Source: Ryuthela nishihirai
Lineage: Eukaryota; Arthropoda; Arachnida; Araneae; Heptathelidae
DNA length: 64,000 bases
Direction: 5' to 3'
Assembly: GCA_038380435.1 (NCBI GenBank)
Contig: JAWZYU010000131.1
Location: forward strand, 124,001 to 188,000
Below the pieces are notes generated by a model. That model saw nothing but the letters and a program-made list of their open reading frames with translations. It ran no database searches and was not told the origin of the DNA. Both the position numbers and the translations under genes were made by a program. Positions 42,484 through 55,386 of the stretch are shown here, piece by piece. Position 1 is the stretch's first letter, and each line of letters begins with the position of its first letter.

Positions 42484-42755
42484 AGTGGATCTTACCGATG
42501 GGCTTGGAAAGGCCGCCGTCCGGCGGATGGGACGTTAAGCCGTGGCCCCGTGTACGGGAGAACCATACCCTGTGCACGTTAAAGAGCAAGATGGATCGCC
42601 TTGACGGGAGGCTACCATCTGTCTCCCAACAGCTGTTCCAGTGGGTTCCCTCCCCCAACCTTCTCTGAGCCTTCGGGGTCCATGTGACCTGGCCATTTAG
42701 CCCATGGTGTGCAAAAAAGTGCCGCTCAGAGATAAAACAACCCAACCAAACAATG
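42484..42755 (+). repeat. SINE family A body
   Basis: Inverted partner of 31,205-31,470, ending gctcagagataaaacaaccc. From 42,756 to 43,055 nothing is recognised. Confidence 0.8.
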
Positions 42756-43059
42756 CACGTCACCAACAAGAGTCACAGACAACGTGAGAACTAAGTGTCG
42801 CATATGTCAGTGATTGCAGGATTGCCAACTTTAAACTCTTTCGGGTTTCGCGAGTTTTGAATCGCTCTGTATTTCGGCAGATTTCGGTCTCTAATTCTTC
42901 AGATACTTGACCGAATGTCCTAAATTCGGTACACGGGTTCCTCTTGTTTAATCCCTTGATGAATTAAATATTTAAATTTAATGGGACGGGGATTAGAAAC
43001 TGGAATGAATTTGCGAATGTGGAGGATCTGGCATCTCTGTATCACGGCTTTCTCAGCTG

Positions 43060-43825
43060 TAAATTGTTTTGTTGGCTAATTTACTTTTAAGCGGTATTTT
43101 TTTGCACACCATGGGCTAAATGGCAAAGTCAAAAGAATCCCAAGGGTTCAGGAAAGTTGATGGAAAGGGATCCACTGGATATTGGATAGTTGGTTGTTTT
43201 TCTTCTGAGGGGAAGTTTTTTGCACACAATGGGCTAAATGGCCAGGTCACAAGAACCCTGAAGGCTCGGTGAAGGTTGGGGGAGGGGACCCACGGGTAAA
43301 GCTGTTGGAAGACAGACGGTAACCTCCCGTCAAAGCCATCCAGCGTGTTCTTTAACGTGTACAGGGTATAGCTCTCCCATACACGAGGCCACGGCTTAAT
43401 GTCTCATCCTACGAACGGTGGCCTTCCCAAGCCCATTGCTGTCTCCTGCTGACCGTAGCCAGGGCGGGGAGTTTTCAATGCTAGCCCAACTGGGACTCGA
43501 ACCTGTGAATTGCAGATTACGAGCCTAGCGCGCTACCGACTGAGCCACCCGTTCCCCGGATCCACTGGACAGGTGTCAGCAAACCGGGTACAGAGTGTTA
43601 GGAGGCAGTTGGAAGCCTGCCATAAAAGCCATTCAGCATGTTCTTTAACGTGTGTACGGCTTATGTCCCATCCGATGATCGGTGGCATTCCGAAGCCCAA
43701 AAGTGTCCCTTTCCTCCTCACTGGGATGAGTAGGGATAAATCTCAACGCTGACCCAGCTGGCACTCGAACATGGGATCACTGCTGCAGATCATGAGCCCG
43801 GCGCGCCACCGAATGAATCAACCGC
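43060..43825 (-). repeat. SINE family A cluster, minus strand
   Basis: Inverted partner of 30,130-30,890: an extra tail (43,060-43,180), a full element (about 43,185-43,550, with gctaccgactgagccaccc at its head) and a shorter copy (43,555-43,820). The open frame 43,510-43,752 is SINE sequence. Confidence 0.8.
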
Positions 43826-43889
43826 CGCATTATCTATAAATTGTAAATAACGAAGTTGTCACTTGAGAAATCAGCCGGAAAAGAAATTC

Positions 43890-44075
43890 GCTTTCATTCC
43901 TTCAAACGTTTGGTAGGGACCTGTCAGTTTAATATGCTGTAGAGAAAATCGATGAGGAAGGCGAGACCTCAGCAGAAAGACAATACAGACGTCCATGCCT
44001 TTACCCAGGGATCGAACCCAGGTGCCGTTGATTATTAGCCAAGCGCACTAACCACTCGGCCACGGGACGGTTCCT
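43890..44075 (-). repeat. SINE family B, minus strand
   Basis: Inverted partner of 29,887-30,060, with tcgaacccaggtgccgttga and cactcggccacgggacgg at the head. Confidence 0.85.
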
Positions 44076-44225
44076 ATTGTACTTGCAACGATATTTTCTC
44101 CCCTAACCCCCATTCTGCTCTATGTCAGAAAGGAGACGCCGATGCGTTTGTAAAGTGAATCACAGGAGATATCAAATCCTGGCGACATTTGCTGAGAAAT
44201 TTTAGCGTCACTAAGGCTTAGCATT

Positions 44226-46690
44226 AAAGAACATGTGGAACCTAGCTAACTATTTCAAGGACACATGGAACCTAGCTAACTATTTCAAGAACACATGGAA
44301 CCTAGCTAACTATTAACAGAACACATGGAAACTAAATAACTATTAAAAGAACACATTGAACCTTGCTAACTATTTAAGGAACACAAGTAACCTAGCTAAC
44401 TATTTAAAGAACACATGGAACTTAGCTAACTATTTAAAGACCACGTGGAACCTACCTAACTGTTTAAAGAACACATGGAACCTAGCTGACTGTTTCAAGA
44501 ACACATGGAACCTAGAAACTGTTTAAAGAACACATGGAACCTAGCTAACTATTTAAAAACACATGGAACCTAGCTAACTATTTAAAGAACACATGGAACC
44601 TTTATAATTGTTTAAAGAACACATGGAACCTATCTAACTGTTTAAGGAACACATGGAACCTAGCTAACTGTTTAAAGAACACATGGAACCTAGCTAACTA
44701 TTTAAAGAACACATGGAACCTAGCTAACTATTTAAAGAATACATGGAACCTAGCTAACTATTTAAAAAACACACGGAACCTAGCTAACTATTTAAAGAAC
44801 ACATGGAACCTAGCTAACTGTTTAAAGAACACGTAGAACCTAGCTAACTATTTAAGGAATACAAGTAACCTAGCTAACTATTTAAAGAACACATGGAACC
44901 TAGCTAATTATTTAAAGAATACATGGAACGTAGCTAACTATTTAAAGAACACATGGAACCAGCTAACTATTTAAAAACCACATGGAACCTAGCTAACTAT
45001 TTAAAGAACATATGGAACCTAGCTAACTATTTGAAGAACACATGGAACTTAGCTAACTATTTAAAGACCACGTGGAACCTACCTAACTGTTTAAAGAACA
45101 CATGGAACCTAGCTGACTGTTTAAAGAACACATGGAACCTAGAAACTGTTTAAAGAACACATGAAACCTAGCTAACTATTTAAAAACACATGGAACCTAG
45201 CTAACTATTTAAAAACACATGGAACCTAGCTAACTATTTAAAGAACACATGGAACCTTTCTAACTGTTTAAAGAACACATGGAACCTATCTAACTGTTTA
45301 AGGAACACATGGAACCTATCTAACTGTTTAAGGAACACATGGAACCTAGCTAACTGTTTAAAGAACACATGGAACCTAGCTAACTATTTAAAGAACACAT
45401 GGAACCTAGCTAACTATTTAAAGAATACATGGAACCTAGCTAACTATTTAAAAAACACACGGAACCTAGCTAACTATTTAAAGAACACATGGAACCTAGC
45501 TAACTGTTTAAAGAACACGTAGAACCTAGCTAACTATTTAAGGAATACAAGTAACCTAGCTAACTATTTAAAGAACACATGGAACCTAGCTAATTATTTA
45601 AAGAATACATGGAACGTAGCTAACTATTTAAAGAACACATGGAACCAGCTAACTATTTAAAAACCACATGGAACCTAGCTAACTATTTAAAGAACATATG
45701 GAACCTAGCTAACTATTTGAAGAACACATGGAACTTAGCTAACTATTTAAAGACCACGTGGAACCTACCTAACTGTTTAAAGAACACATGGAACCTAGCT
45801 GACTGTTTAAAGAACACATGGAACCTAGAAACTGTTTAAAGAACACATGAAACCTAGCTAACTATTTAAAAACACATGGAACCTAGCTAACTATTTAAAA
45901 ACACATGGAACCTAGCTAACTATTTAAAGAACACATGGAACCTTTCTAACTGTTTAAAGAACACATGGAACCTATCTAACTGTTTAAGGAACACATGGAA
46001 CCTAGCTAACTGTTTAAAGAACACATGGAACCTAGCTAACTATTTAAAGAACACATGGAACCTAGCTAACTATTTAAAGAACACATGGAACCTAGCTAAC
46101 TATTTAAAAAACACACGGAACCTAGCTAACTATTTAAAGAACACATGGAACCTAGCTAACTGTTTAAAGAACACGTAGAACCTAGCTAACTATTTAAGGA
46201 ATACAAGTAACCTAGCTAACTATTTAAAGAACACATGGAACCTAGCTAATTATTTAAAGAATACATGAAACGTAGCTAACTATTTAAAGAACACATGGAA
46301 CCAGCTAACTATTTAAAAACCACATGGAACCTAGCTAACTATTTAAAGAACATATGGAACCTAGCTAATTATTTAAAGAACACATGGAACCTAGCTAACT
46401 ATTTAAAGAAGACATGGAACCTAGCTAACTATTTAAAGAACACATGGAACCTAGCTAACTATTTAAAAAACACATGGAACCTAGCTAACTATTTAAAGAA
46501 CATATGGAACCTAGCTAATTATTTAAAGAACACATGGTACCTAGCTAACTATTTAAAGAAAACATGGAACTTAGCTAACTATTTAAAAACACACGGAACC
46601 TAGTTAACTGTTTAAAGAACACATAGAACCTAGCTAACTATTTAAGGAATACAAGTAACCTAGCTAACTATTTAAAGAACACATGGAATG
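44226..46690 (-). repeat. 30-bp minisatellite, right arm (about 82 units), with higher-order repeats
   Basis: It is the same 30-bp unit in inverted orientation. Blocks recur at offsets of 686 bp (44,953 to 45,639) and 656 bp (45,639 to 46,295) with the same unit variants, so the array grew by duplicating multi-unit segments. Because 30 is 10 codons, plus-strand frames repeat N-L-A-N-Y-L-K-N-T-W; this is not evidence of a gene. Confidence 0.95.
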
Positions 46691-46799
46691 GACATTAAAG
46701 AGCCTGCCCCTCTCAGGATGCTAATAAGGGTAATAAAGGCAAAAAATTATGAAACTCTGAATATTTCATGCACTTTTCAATAAATTTTTTAAAGAGTTT

Positions 46800-46930
46800 T
46801 AAAAAGGATTTCTGCTGAGGTTCTTGCCATCCTCACAGACCTTCTACTATGGCGTATTAAACTAACAGGCTCCCGTCAGACCTCTGTGTCAAAGCAGCTG
46901 CCTGAGGGGATATTTATTTATTTTTATTGT
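46800..46930 (+). repeat. SINE family B tail
   Basis: Inverted partner of 28,527-28,650: gaccttctactatggcgtat, then cagctgcctgaggggatatt and a T-rich tail. A caggcccgga/G-run motif (reverse) follows near 46,995-47,030. Confidence 0.75.
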
Positions 46931-47059
46931 AAAAAGGAGGGGGAAATGTTATGTTGCAGTGAAATCGTCTCTTGGTTTTTCTGGTTCCGTTGTGTTTCTT
47001 TCCCCCTCCCCCGAATTTTCCGGGCCTGTTAGTATTTGTTTATGCTAATGTCATATCCT

Positions 47060-48250
47060 TTCCTTTAAACTGAGCTGAGAAAGGTGGACAATGGGGAAAA
47101 CGCTTTTCTACGGGAAGGTTATATAGTTTTTTTTATGTATACATGGCTTATGATCCTGCTGTTTAAATGATGACTTTCGTCATGGGATCTCCTTGAACCA
47201 ACACTCTTTATGTATTCACTCTACCAAGGTTTCGTGTTAGAATACAGTTACTGAGACTAATTTCGCTTCTCATTCACCTTTTTCGTTTTTATGAACAACA
47301 CTCTTTATAGGCCTCCTTGGGCCCATACTCACTAACTACAGGCTCACCGCTCTTTGGGTCTAGAACAAAGCTTGTAAATGGCACCATCACTTTCTGGTAA
47401 TTCCACAAAGTTAGGCAGTAGTTTAAAATTATAGGTTTCGTTCACTGGAGAGAAACTAGAACTGGGAAAATAGTATAGTATAGGGAAATAGGGATGAGAC
47501 ATGGGGGGGAGAGACAGAAGGGGATGAAAAGTTTTTTGATTTCGGTAGCTCTGGCAAGCGCTCTGTTCAGTTCCTTCAGTTATCTTTCCTTTCAATTTTT
47601 CTGTTCATTGACAGTTTGATGCTCATTACCCAAAAGGACGAGGCCAGCACAAAAGTCTTGACATGCGACCTCCATGACGTCTAGATCAGTTTATATCCCC
47701 TGCTGAGCCACGGTCCTTTTGTTAGGGGCCTCCACACTCTCACTGTAACGTTTTCTGGACTGGCTCGAAGAGTACAAAAACAAAAAAGCCCGCTACCAAG
47801 TCCGATGTTGATGGTTGGCAAGGTGGCCGATGCCCTCCTGGGGAGGGTGGGGGGTCGTTCAGTTGAAGTCGTGGTGAAAGGCCATTGGTGATCATCAGTG
47901 TGCATGGTGAGAACGTGCTCGGAGGATGTTCATGTGGTTATGATGAGGGAATAAAAACGGGGGGAAGAGAAGAAGTTCCGAGTCGATTCTCTCTGTGATT
48001 GGGTTTGCCCCAGCAAGCTTCTTCGCAGACGGAAGGTCAACACGAAGATGCAAAGTTTGGGAATTGGGGAGAAGACAGGGCAGTCCATTCTGAGAGATGG
48101 GCAAGGCAGAGGCTGTAGGAAAACATCGGGCTCGCCTTGCAAGCATGCCAGTACGACATTAACACTACTACTAAAATAAGCGAAATTATGTATTTTAACT
48201 AGAAGAATCTATATTACCTCTGGTGAACCTCGTTTTCAAATAGAAGACGT
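47060..48250 (-). other. Conserved block B' sequence with TATA-like site and short frames
   Basis: Inverted partner of 27,240-28,420. Here an 83-codon minus-strand frame (47,344-47,595, no ATG at its start) is unbroken, ending CSRPKER; an indel interrupts it in the left arm. Function unknown. Confidence 0.35.
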
Positions 48251-48469
48251 TACCTACTTTTTCACGATTTAAAAATTGTAAGGGAAACAATGGATGATTG
48301 GGAAATGGAAAGAGAAGTATCTCATTATGACTTTTACAACATGAAAAGTATATGCCACCATCCTTAAAATGACAAAGTTGCTTTTCTCACACCCCTCTAA
48401 GAAGAGGAGGGACAGGGTTCCAAATAGGTCAGCGTCCAAATTTACCTCGTTTAAATCCCATTTCTGCTG

Positions 48470-48745
48470 TGTGTTAGAAAGGAGACAGAGATGGGCTTGA
48501 AAAATAAGCCGTCCGTCGAATGAAACATTAAGCCGTGGCACCGTGTGTAGGAGACCGCCGTACCCTGTGCATATTAAAATATACATTAATGACCTTGATG
48601 GATGGCTTCTCTCTGAATCTTAGCAGTTGTCCAGTGGGTCCCTCCCCCAACCTTCGATGAGCCCTTGGGGTCCTTGAGACCTGCTCATTGATCCAATAGT
48701 GTGCAAAAGAAGAAAAAGTGATGCTCAGTGATAGAACAACTCAAT
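48470..48745 (+). repeat. SINE family A body
   Basis: Inverted partner of 26,722-26,990, with gatgggcttgaaaaataagc, ccctgtgcatattaaaat and the end gctcagtgatagaacaactc. Confidence 0.75.
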
Positions 48746-49122
48746 GACCAATTTTAATATATAGATTAGTTTCTGAATTTATCTCGAGAAAGGAAAGTAC
48801 TTCTCAGTATATTTTTGTAGAACTCACTGGACTATTTGTTGGTTCAAAAATCAATCATAAAAACAACCTTAGATACGGCGGAAGGAAAAAACGAAAATGG
48901 TGTCTTTTGTTGCGTATGATGTCACGACATCTCAGTAAAAGTAACAAATGAAGACTGTCTTTGTTGAAATGAAAGTTTAGGTTTCATAAAAGATTTCATT
49001 CTGAAGGAATGTTATTGGCGCATGCGTTTGCTTAGATACGTATTTTGTGCGTAAATATTTGCTTTTCTTTGACCTAGAAATAAAGAAGACGTAAATTAGT
49101 AAGTTTTAGAGGGAAGGTATAA

Positions 49123-49479
49123 GTGATGGATCCAAATGAAATTATTGAGGCAACGGAAGTGTCCTCCCAAGAAGGAGAGGGATGTTCTAATGTAATCGTA
49201 ACTGAAAACTATGAAATACTAATGGGTATTTCTGACGGAGGAAAGAACAGTAATTGGATAAATATGGTTTGTTCCGTGATAGAAAAAGAAATCGAGGGAA
49301 TGATTGAACTAACCCTAGACGATGAGAAGAAATCAATGACAGGAAGCATGGGGCCACTCGATACAGAAGAGATAAACTTTACCTTTCCTGAAGTCAGTCA
49401 GACAGAGACGACACCTTTTGACCCTGATGCGTTTTACAAAAAAGAAAGAATCTACGAAATAAGAGAAGAACTCCGTTAA
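49123..49479 (+). CDS. Small acidic protein, right-arm copy
   Basis: This intact 118-codon ORF (ATG 49,123, TAA 49,477-49,479) is the inverted partner of 26,014-26,370, with one visible amino-acid change (Ser for Asn in FPEV.QTE). Composition and lack of known domains are as described there. The post-stop open stretch is also kept here: PRFCKAFSRFFCSSCC, then on to a TAA inside the stem-loop region. Upstream the CRE-like TGACGTCA is changed to TGATGTCA, and about 50 bp present here are missing from the left arm near 26,580. If one copy is expressed, either could be. Confidence 0.5.
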   Translation: MMDPNEIIEATEVSSQEGEGCSNVIVTENYEILMGISDGGKNSNWINMVCSVIEKEIEGMIELTLDDEKKSMTGSMGPLDTEEINFTFPEVSQTETTPFDPDAFYKKERIYEIREELR

Positions 49480-49620
49480 AGCAAACCAGGGAAGTTACCT
49501 CGTTTCTGCAAAGCCTTTAGTCGTTTCTTCTGTTCCTCGTGCTGCAAAGGAAGGGGGAGGATGCCTCATCCCTCATCCGTCTTCAACTATGTCCTTCCAG
49601 GTCTCTTCTTGAAAGAAAAC

Positions 49621-49636
49621 GGCCCTTTTCAGGTCC
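49621..49636 (+). terminator. Histone-type stem-loop, right-arm copy with a mismatch
   Basis: GGCCCT-TTTC-AGGTCC: the same site as 25,857-25,872, with one base changed so that the third stem pair is lost. It lies 141 nt after the stop of the ORF. Confidence 0.6.
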
Positions 49637-49649
49637 CCTAAATTTGATA

Positions 49650-50190
49650 AAGGATTGCCAATATCGTACTCTGCGTGTTGTTCTGTCTTTCTTTAATACT
49701 CTTTCAGCGCTGCAACTAAATTTAGCTTAGCCTTACCTCTGTCAGTTAATGTGCATGACATAGTGGCGCAATAAAACTCTCTTTCTTCAGGATAACACTG
49801 AGGAGAGGAATTGCAACTAAGTATCCTTTAAATCCTAATACAGATAATTATAAAACATTGACAGTTGTGGAGACTGAACTTTTGTGAGATCATCAGACCA
49901 CGACAAACAAGCATGTAACTACTTATAAATTCAATATGCATCTCAGTGATATCTCATCTCCTGGTTATGACCACTATACTGCTGACAAGTTAGCTTCTGT
50001 TAGCTCTGTTATCATTTCTGTAAAACTCGTTTTACATTCTAAAATTTCAATATCATACATTTTCCAGAGTACTTCACATTTTGCATGAAAACAAACGACA
50101 ACATTAAAAAAAGTAATTTACCTGGAAATAAATCATAAATTGCAAAAGTTATTAAAAAAGATTCACCCTAAATGTTATTACATATATAGT
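49650..50190. other. Unassigned block B' sequence
   Basis: Inverted partner of 25,301-25,850. Nothing recognised. Confidence 0.45.
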
Positions 50191-50193
50191 CTT

Positions 50194-50948
50194 GAAGCAG
50201 CCTTGGAGCAAAAAGGTCCAGCCAGACTGTGTAATTCAGCTTTCGAAATGTCTGTCCTGAGTAGAGCTGCTGTATATGGCAATTGAAAACCAATTCTAAC
50301 AAGGTCTTATTTGACATTGTCTGCCCACCACAACCTATGCCACCCGCAACCTATGTCTCTCATTTTAGGCACATCGTCCATAATCTTATTCTCTAATCTC
50401 TCGTTATGCGTACGGGGAACATGGCCAAAGTAATGAAGTTTCTCTCTGCAAAATATGCTGCTCAAAAGTGGTTGCAGACTGCTTAGCCTAACATTACCAT
50501 TACTTACAAAGTGAAACCGTCTAATTCCGAAGATACTGCGTAAAGCATACAGAATCAAAGATAGAAAGTTTCCTTTTATCTTCATTAAGAATAATATATA
50601 TAATATTCACTGCGATATCTAACAACAGAAAGAACCAAACTATATTATATTATACAGCCTAATTTTGCTCATTTAGTGTATACTCAAAATGTTCCACACT
50701 CTGCATAGCTTATTAAAGGCACCGCAAAAATCTCAATTCTTCTGTTTATCCCACGTCGCACATCTCCAGAGGTAATCAAACTAAGACAATTGCTCGTGCC
50801 AACCATTTAAAATAACTGAAGTACAACCAAGCTGACCAATTTTCAGCACTTTAGGTTTCTCTCTGTTTATGATCAAACCTCCTCTATTACCAGTCTCATC
50901 AACAGCACTAATGAAAGAATTCATCTAATCAACATCATTTGCCTAAAG
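50194..50948 (-). pseudogene. RTE-like RT relic 2, right-arm copy
   Basis: Inverted partner of 24,546-25,300 with the same stops and shifts. The open part 50,307-50,585 encodes LRSIFGIRRFHF to REKLHYFGHVPR, the C-terminal region after the RT palm. No catalytic motif is intact. Confidence 0.75.
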
Positions 50949-52014
50949 AACCAAATGAACATAATCTAATTCATCGTCCTCATCATCATCCTCAAGCTGC
51001 CATGGGCTAAGGAAATCCAACCAGATCGCGTAATTTAGCGTAATCGCGTAATTTGCATAAGTGTCCTGAGCTATATCTGCTGCATCTGGCCACTGCCCAT
51101 CAATTCTAACAAGGTCTGTTTGACATTGTCTGCCCACCATATCCTAGTCTCCTCCTCTTTCTGAGGCCTTTAGGCACACTGTTCATAACCCTATTCGCCA
51201 ATCTATAATCATTCATATGAGCAACATGGCCAAACCAACGGAGTCTCTCTCTGCACAATATGCTGCTTAAAGGAGGTTGCTGACTCCTTTTCCTAACCTC
51301 ATCATTACTTATAAAGTTGAACCACGTAATGCCCAAGATACTGCGTAAGCATCTGGAATCAAAAGCATTTAATTTCCTGTTATTTTGTTTACAAAGTGTC
51401 GAAGTTTCACTGACATAACTAACCCTAGAAAGATCCAAACACCACAGTCTGGCTGAACAATTTTCATCACTTTAGTTTTCTCTCTGTTTATCACCAAACC
51501 TACTCTACTACCAGTCTCATCAACAGCCCTAATGAAAGAGTTCATCTCATCAACAGCATTTGCCAAAACGGCTAAATCATCAGTATCGTCTGAATCAGAA
51601 ATTTTTAGATCTGCAGACCATTTAAGGTCAAAATTTTCCCCCTGCATGGAATTCCGCATAACATAATCAATAATCAAAGGAATAGGAGACAAAAATGCAC
51701 CCTTGTCGAACTCCAAAAAGCATTACTAAACCAATTGCTACAAGCCTTACCAACTCTCACATATGACTCAGAATGAATTATAGAGAACCCTCATCATGGT
51801 AAATAACTATTCAGGTATTCCATATGATCTCAAAATCAACAAAAAATTATGATGATCAGAGGAGTCAAAAGCCTTTTTGAAATCCGTGCATCTAATAACC
51901 TCAGGTTTGTGAAACTTTAAGCATTTCTCAAGAATCTACCCAAGAGAAAATATTTTATCTATACATTTCCTACTTCTTCTGAACCCACAATGCTCATCAC
52001 GCAGTTGTCCATTA
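50949..52014 (-). pseudogene. RTE-like RT relic 1, right-arm copy
   Basis: Inverted partner of 23,480-24,545. The open parts (51,369-51,716 and 51,106-51,438) encode DTDDLAVLA, INREKTKVMKI and RLRWFGHVAHM. Lesions are shared with the left copy, so the element was dead before the duplication. Confidence 0.8.
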
Positions 52015-54055
52015 ACCAAATTCTTAATTTTATTATGTGCAATAAATGCTTTATTACTAAACATATAGTAATTAATATTAATTGACCTAGGCAGTAATAT
52101 TTTTAGGTTAATGGACAGCTATTTTTTCCATTATTATAACGTCTTTTTATTTAACCAGAAAAGAAGTATAAATATGAATTACCACACTTGTACTGAAATA
52201 AAGTACAACTTATTCCTTTAAACTCCCTGAAAAATTAAGTAATAAACTATCATTCGAGAAATAACATGCAATAATTCGCGAAACGCAACATTTTGTTTGA
52301 TCCTTGTGAACGAAATGAAGAATTCTACACTTTCCATTGTCATTTCAAGGTTTTAATTATATAGGAATATTGGAATATTACACTTTTTCTGCTCCAGAAC
52401 TATAGAAACTGAGCCAAAATAAATGACAAAACCATTTCTTGATCTGCTAAATTCTTTATGAAAAATAAAATCCCTAAATGATTTTTCCAATACTTTTCTC
52501 AGAACAAGAAAGAAAATTTGCCGATGTAACCCTGTAGGTGAGGTGAGCGACAACTGGGGAGGCTGAGCATGCGCAGTTGATACTTCGACAGTTCTCTCAC
52601 ATCACAGATAAATAGCCTGTCAGTCAACCTATGTGTCTACGAAAACTATGCAACAGTCAACTGCTCATGATCATAATCTTCCTATAATCTCTGGAGAGGC
52701 GCATTCAGTAGCGAGCAGTTTTTTTCTTAAACGAGATAAAAAGAGGAGGATGGGGGAGACACAAAACGGAATAAAACATTTGGAAAATATTACACGCTGA
52801 ATTTCTCTTCTGTCATAATCACATTTAAAGCTTATTCCAGATGATATCAGCAACGAGAGGGAAGGGGGATATATTGTTTATACAATTCGAAGTCTTCATC
52901 GTAAACTTCTAAGCTACATTTCAGTGCAGTGTATATTCCACCAAAGTTCAGATTCTTTGAAAGGTTATTTCTTGCAACTGGCCTTGGGCAAGCAAAAAGA
53001 CTTTCCCCCCGTTTCCTGTGCCGGTCATGAGGAAGAATCTGGCATCGCATTCAAGTTAGAGCCTCACAATATCACCGCATGTACTACTTGCAGGGATCAG
53101 TCTTTTTAATAACGCGGCCCGTCAGCTAGCTCTTTCGATTGGTCAGCTGCTTTCGAAGATTCGCTCTAAACCGGAGAGCGATTGAATCTTACGGCATTTT
53201 TTTCCTTATTCAACCCCAATTCTTGAAGGGCATTTTTTTCCTTATTCAACCCCAATTCTTGAAGGGCATTTAAAATGAAAAAAGGTTTGTTTTTTATCGC
53301 TGATTCGAAATCAACGAACCTTCCAGATCAAAATAAATATCAGAAGCTGATTGTTTTTTTATTTGGGGGGGGGGGTGAGGGGGTTCCAAAGAATATATTT
53401 TTTAACTGGAAAGCATCGTATAATCTTTATCTTTTTTTTATAATATTTTCTGAGCGAAATGAAAAAAGTTACCAATCTGGATCAGATTTCGATTTTACTT
53501 TAGCAACTTTGGGGGGGGGGGGGAAATTCAGTTTCAAACGCGGTATCCCCAGGTTATGGGCTAATTGCTAAGGATTTACCCTTAAATAAGGCAATGATCA
53601 GTGGTGGCTCCTGGTTCAAATTTTTTAGAGGAACTTTAACTACAACATGCAGGGTTCGGATGTCCGAAAAACTTTTGGGGAGATGCTGATTTTGAACTGA
53701 ACTGAGTCGGACTGAAAAGATTCCTTTAATTTGTTTTTTCTTTTTAAAGCTATTCTCGAAATGCATTATTTACCAAAATATTTTCGGGAAAAATAAAGCC
53801 TTTTGATTATTTTTAGTTCCAAACGCTTGTTTTATTTTAACACACTCTAGACTGCGAAGTCGACCTGTGTATGCAGAGAAACCAACAATACAGGGGCGAA
53901 ACTGGTCTTTGCCGTTGTTACCAAATAAGGAAATAAACAGACGACTGACAAAGATCCACATCCTGAAATCAATTAGAATAAGGAATTGAATAATTTAATT
54001 TAAGTAATCGTCCCGAATTTGTTTCGTTCCAGCTTGTGGTAGTGTTCTAACTAAT
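52015..54055. other. Block B'/A' conserved sequence without recognised gene
   Basis: Inverted partner of 21,480-23,470. It contains a 38-bp tandem duplication (gggcatttttttccttattc..) at about 53,190-53,270, absent from the other two copies, and a longer G run near 53,512. Small frames mirror those of the other copies. Confidence 0.5.
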
Positions 54056-54059
54056 TTTA

Positions 54060-54430
54060 CGGAGTGGTGGTGGCTCAGTCGGTAGCGCACCAAGCTCACA
54101 TTCTGAAGTGCCCAGGTTCGAGTCTCACCTGGGCCAGCGTTGAGATTTATCTCCTCAAAAATGCCTACGGTCAGTAGGGGACACCGATGGACTTGGAAAA
54201 GTCGCCGTCCATCCGATGAAACGTTAAGGAGTGGCTCCGTGTGCAGGAGAGCCATACCCTGCGCACGTTAAAGAGCAAGCTGGATGGCCTTCACGGGAGG
54301 CTGCCATCTGTCTCCTAACAGCTATTTCAGTGGATCCCCTTTCCCAACCTTTCGAGTCTTTGGGGTTCTTGTGACCTGGCCGTTTAACTCACCGTGTGCA
54401 AAGAAACTGCCACTCAGAGGTAAACCAACC
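54060..54430 (+). repeat. SINE family A, full copy
   Basis: Inverted partner of 21,105-21,475 and 39,565-39,935. Head ggtggtggctcagtcggtag with box B ggttcgagtctc, end cactcagaggtaaaccaacc. Best-preserved of the three. Confidence 0.85.
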
Positions 54431-54649
54431 CACTCTCCTGAAATAGCTGCTTATGATAGAGGTATAAAGATTTTTTGGCTTGTCATTCAGGTAGATCAAG
54501 AATGCTATCAAGAGCAGAGACGGTGAATAGCCCTACCTCTTCCAGAATAAAGAAAAGCTGGAGTCCCTCGCATGTGAGATTTATATTAAATTATGATCAT
54601 AACGATAATGATAATAACATATATAATATATATATACAGGATAATGACA

Positions 54650-55386
54650 ATGTTTTTTTACCACTGAGCGGCACTTTATTTTCAGAAAATAGGCTAAATT
54701 GCCAGGTCACAAGGACCCTGAAGACTCGGAGAAGGTTGGGGGACCCACTGGAACAGCTATATGGAGACAGATGGTGGTCAAGGCCATCCAGCATGCAATT
54801 CCATTTTGTCCCTGGTGAGAAAGGGACACCGATGGGATTGGAAAGGCCGCCGTCCCTAATGAGGGACGAAGCCGTGGTCCCATGTGCAGCTGAGTCATAT
54901 CTTGTACTAAGCCAGGATCTGGAAAAAAATTCAAGTGGGGATGGCAAAGTGATACGATCGCACCGAAAAAGAGCAAAGGCGATGGGAACCAAGAGACAGG
55001 TTTCCCAGGGTGAAGAAGGTGTAACAGCACGAGGAAGCGTTTCTGGACTTTCAATGGCTAGGAGTTTTGACATGACAATGGGGAGACTGATGAGTTTGCC
55101 GGGCCACGAGGGCTCAGAGAAGGTTGGAGACCCTCCGAACAGCTGTTGGGGGACAGTGGTAGCTTCCCATCAAGGCCATCCAGCCTGTCCTTTAACGTGC
55201 ACAGGGTATGGCTCTCTCGCACACGGGCCAAGGCTTAACGTCCCATCCGATGAGCGGCTGGCCATCTTTCAAGCCCATCGGTGTCCCCTACTGACCGTAG
55301 GCAGGGAGTTTTGTGGAGATAAATCTCAACGCCGACCCAGCTGGGACTCGAACCTGGGAACTGCAGATTACGAGCCTGACGTGCTA
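54650..55386 (-). repeat. Composite SINE family A, minus strand
   Basis: Inverted partner of 20,159-20,895. The 356-codon plus-strand frame (54,475-55,545) across it is antisense SINE sequence with no domain. Confidence 0.85.

Larger units (their letters stand above)
41102..55386 (-). repeat. Right arm (B'A') of the large inverted duplication
   Basis: Reverse complement of 20,159-32,773. It is longer mainly because of the minisatellite, a retained ~87-bp LINE segment, about 50 extra bases near 48,860-48,910 and a 38-bp tandem duplication near 53,190-53,270. Confidence 0.9.

Noticed and set aside
44953..46603. Long plus-strand frames repeating N-L-A-N-Y-L-K-N-T-W
   Set aside because: They arise because the 30-bp minisatellite unit is a multiple of three; no start context, flanking exon or conserved frame in the left arm.
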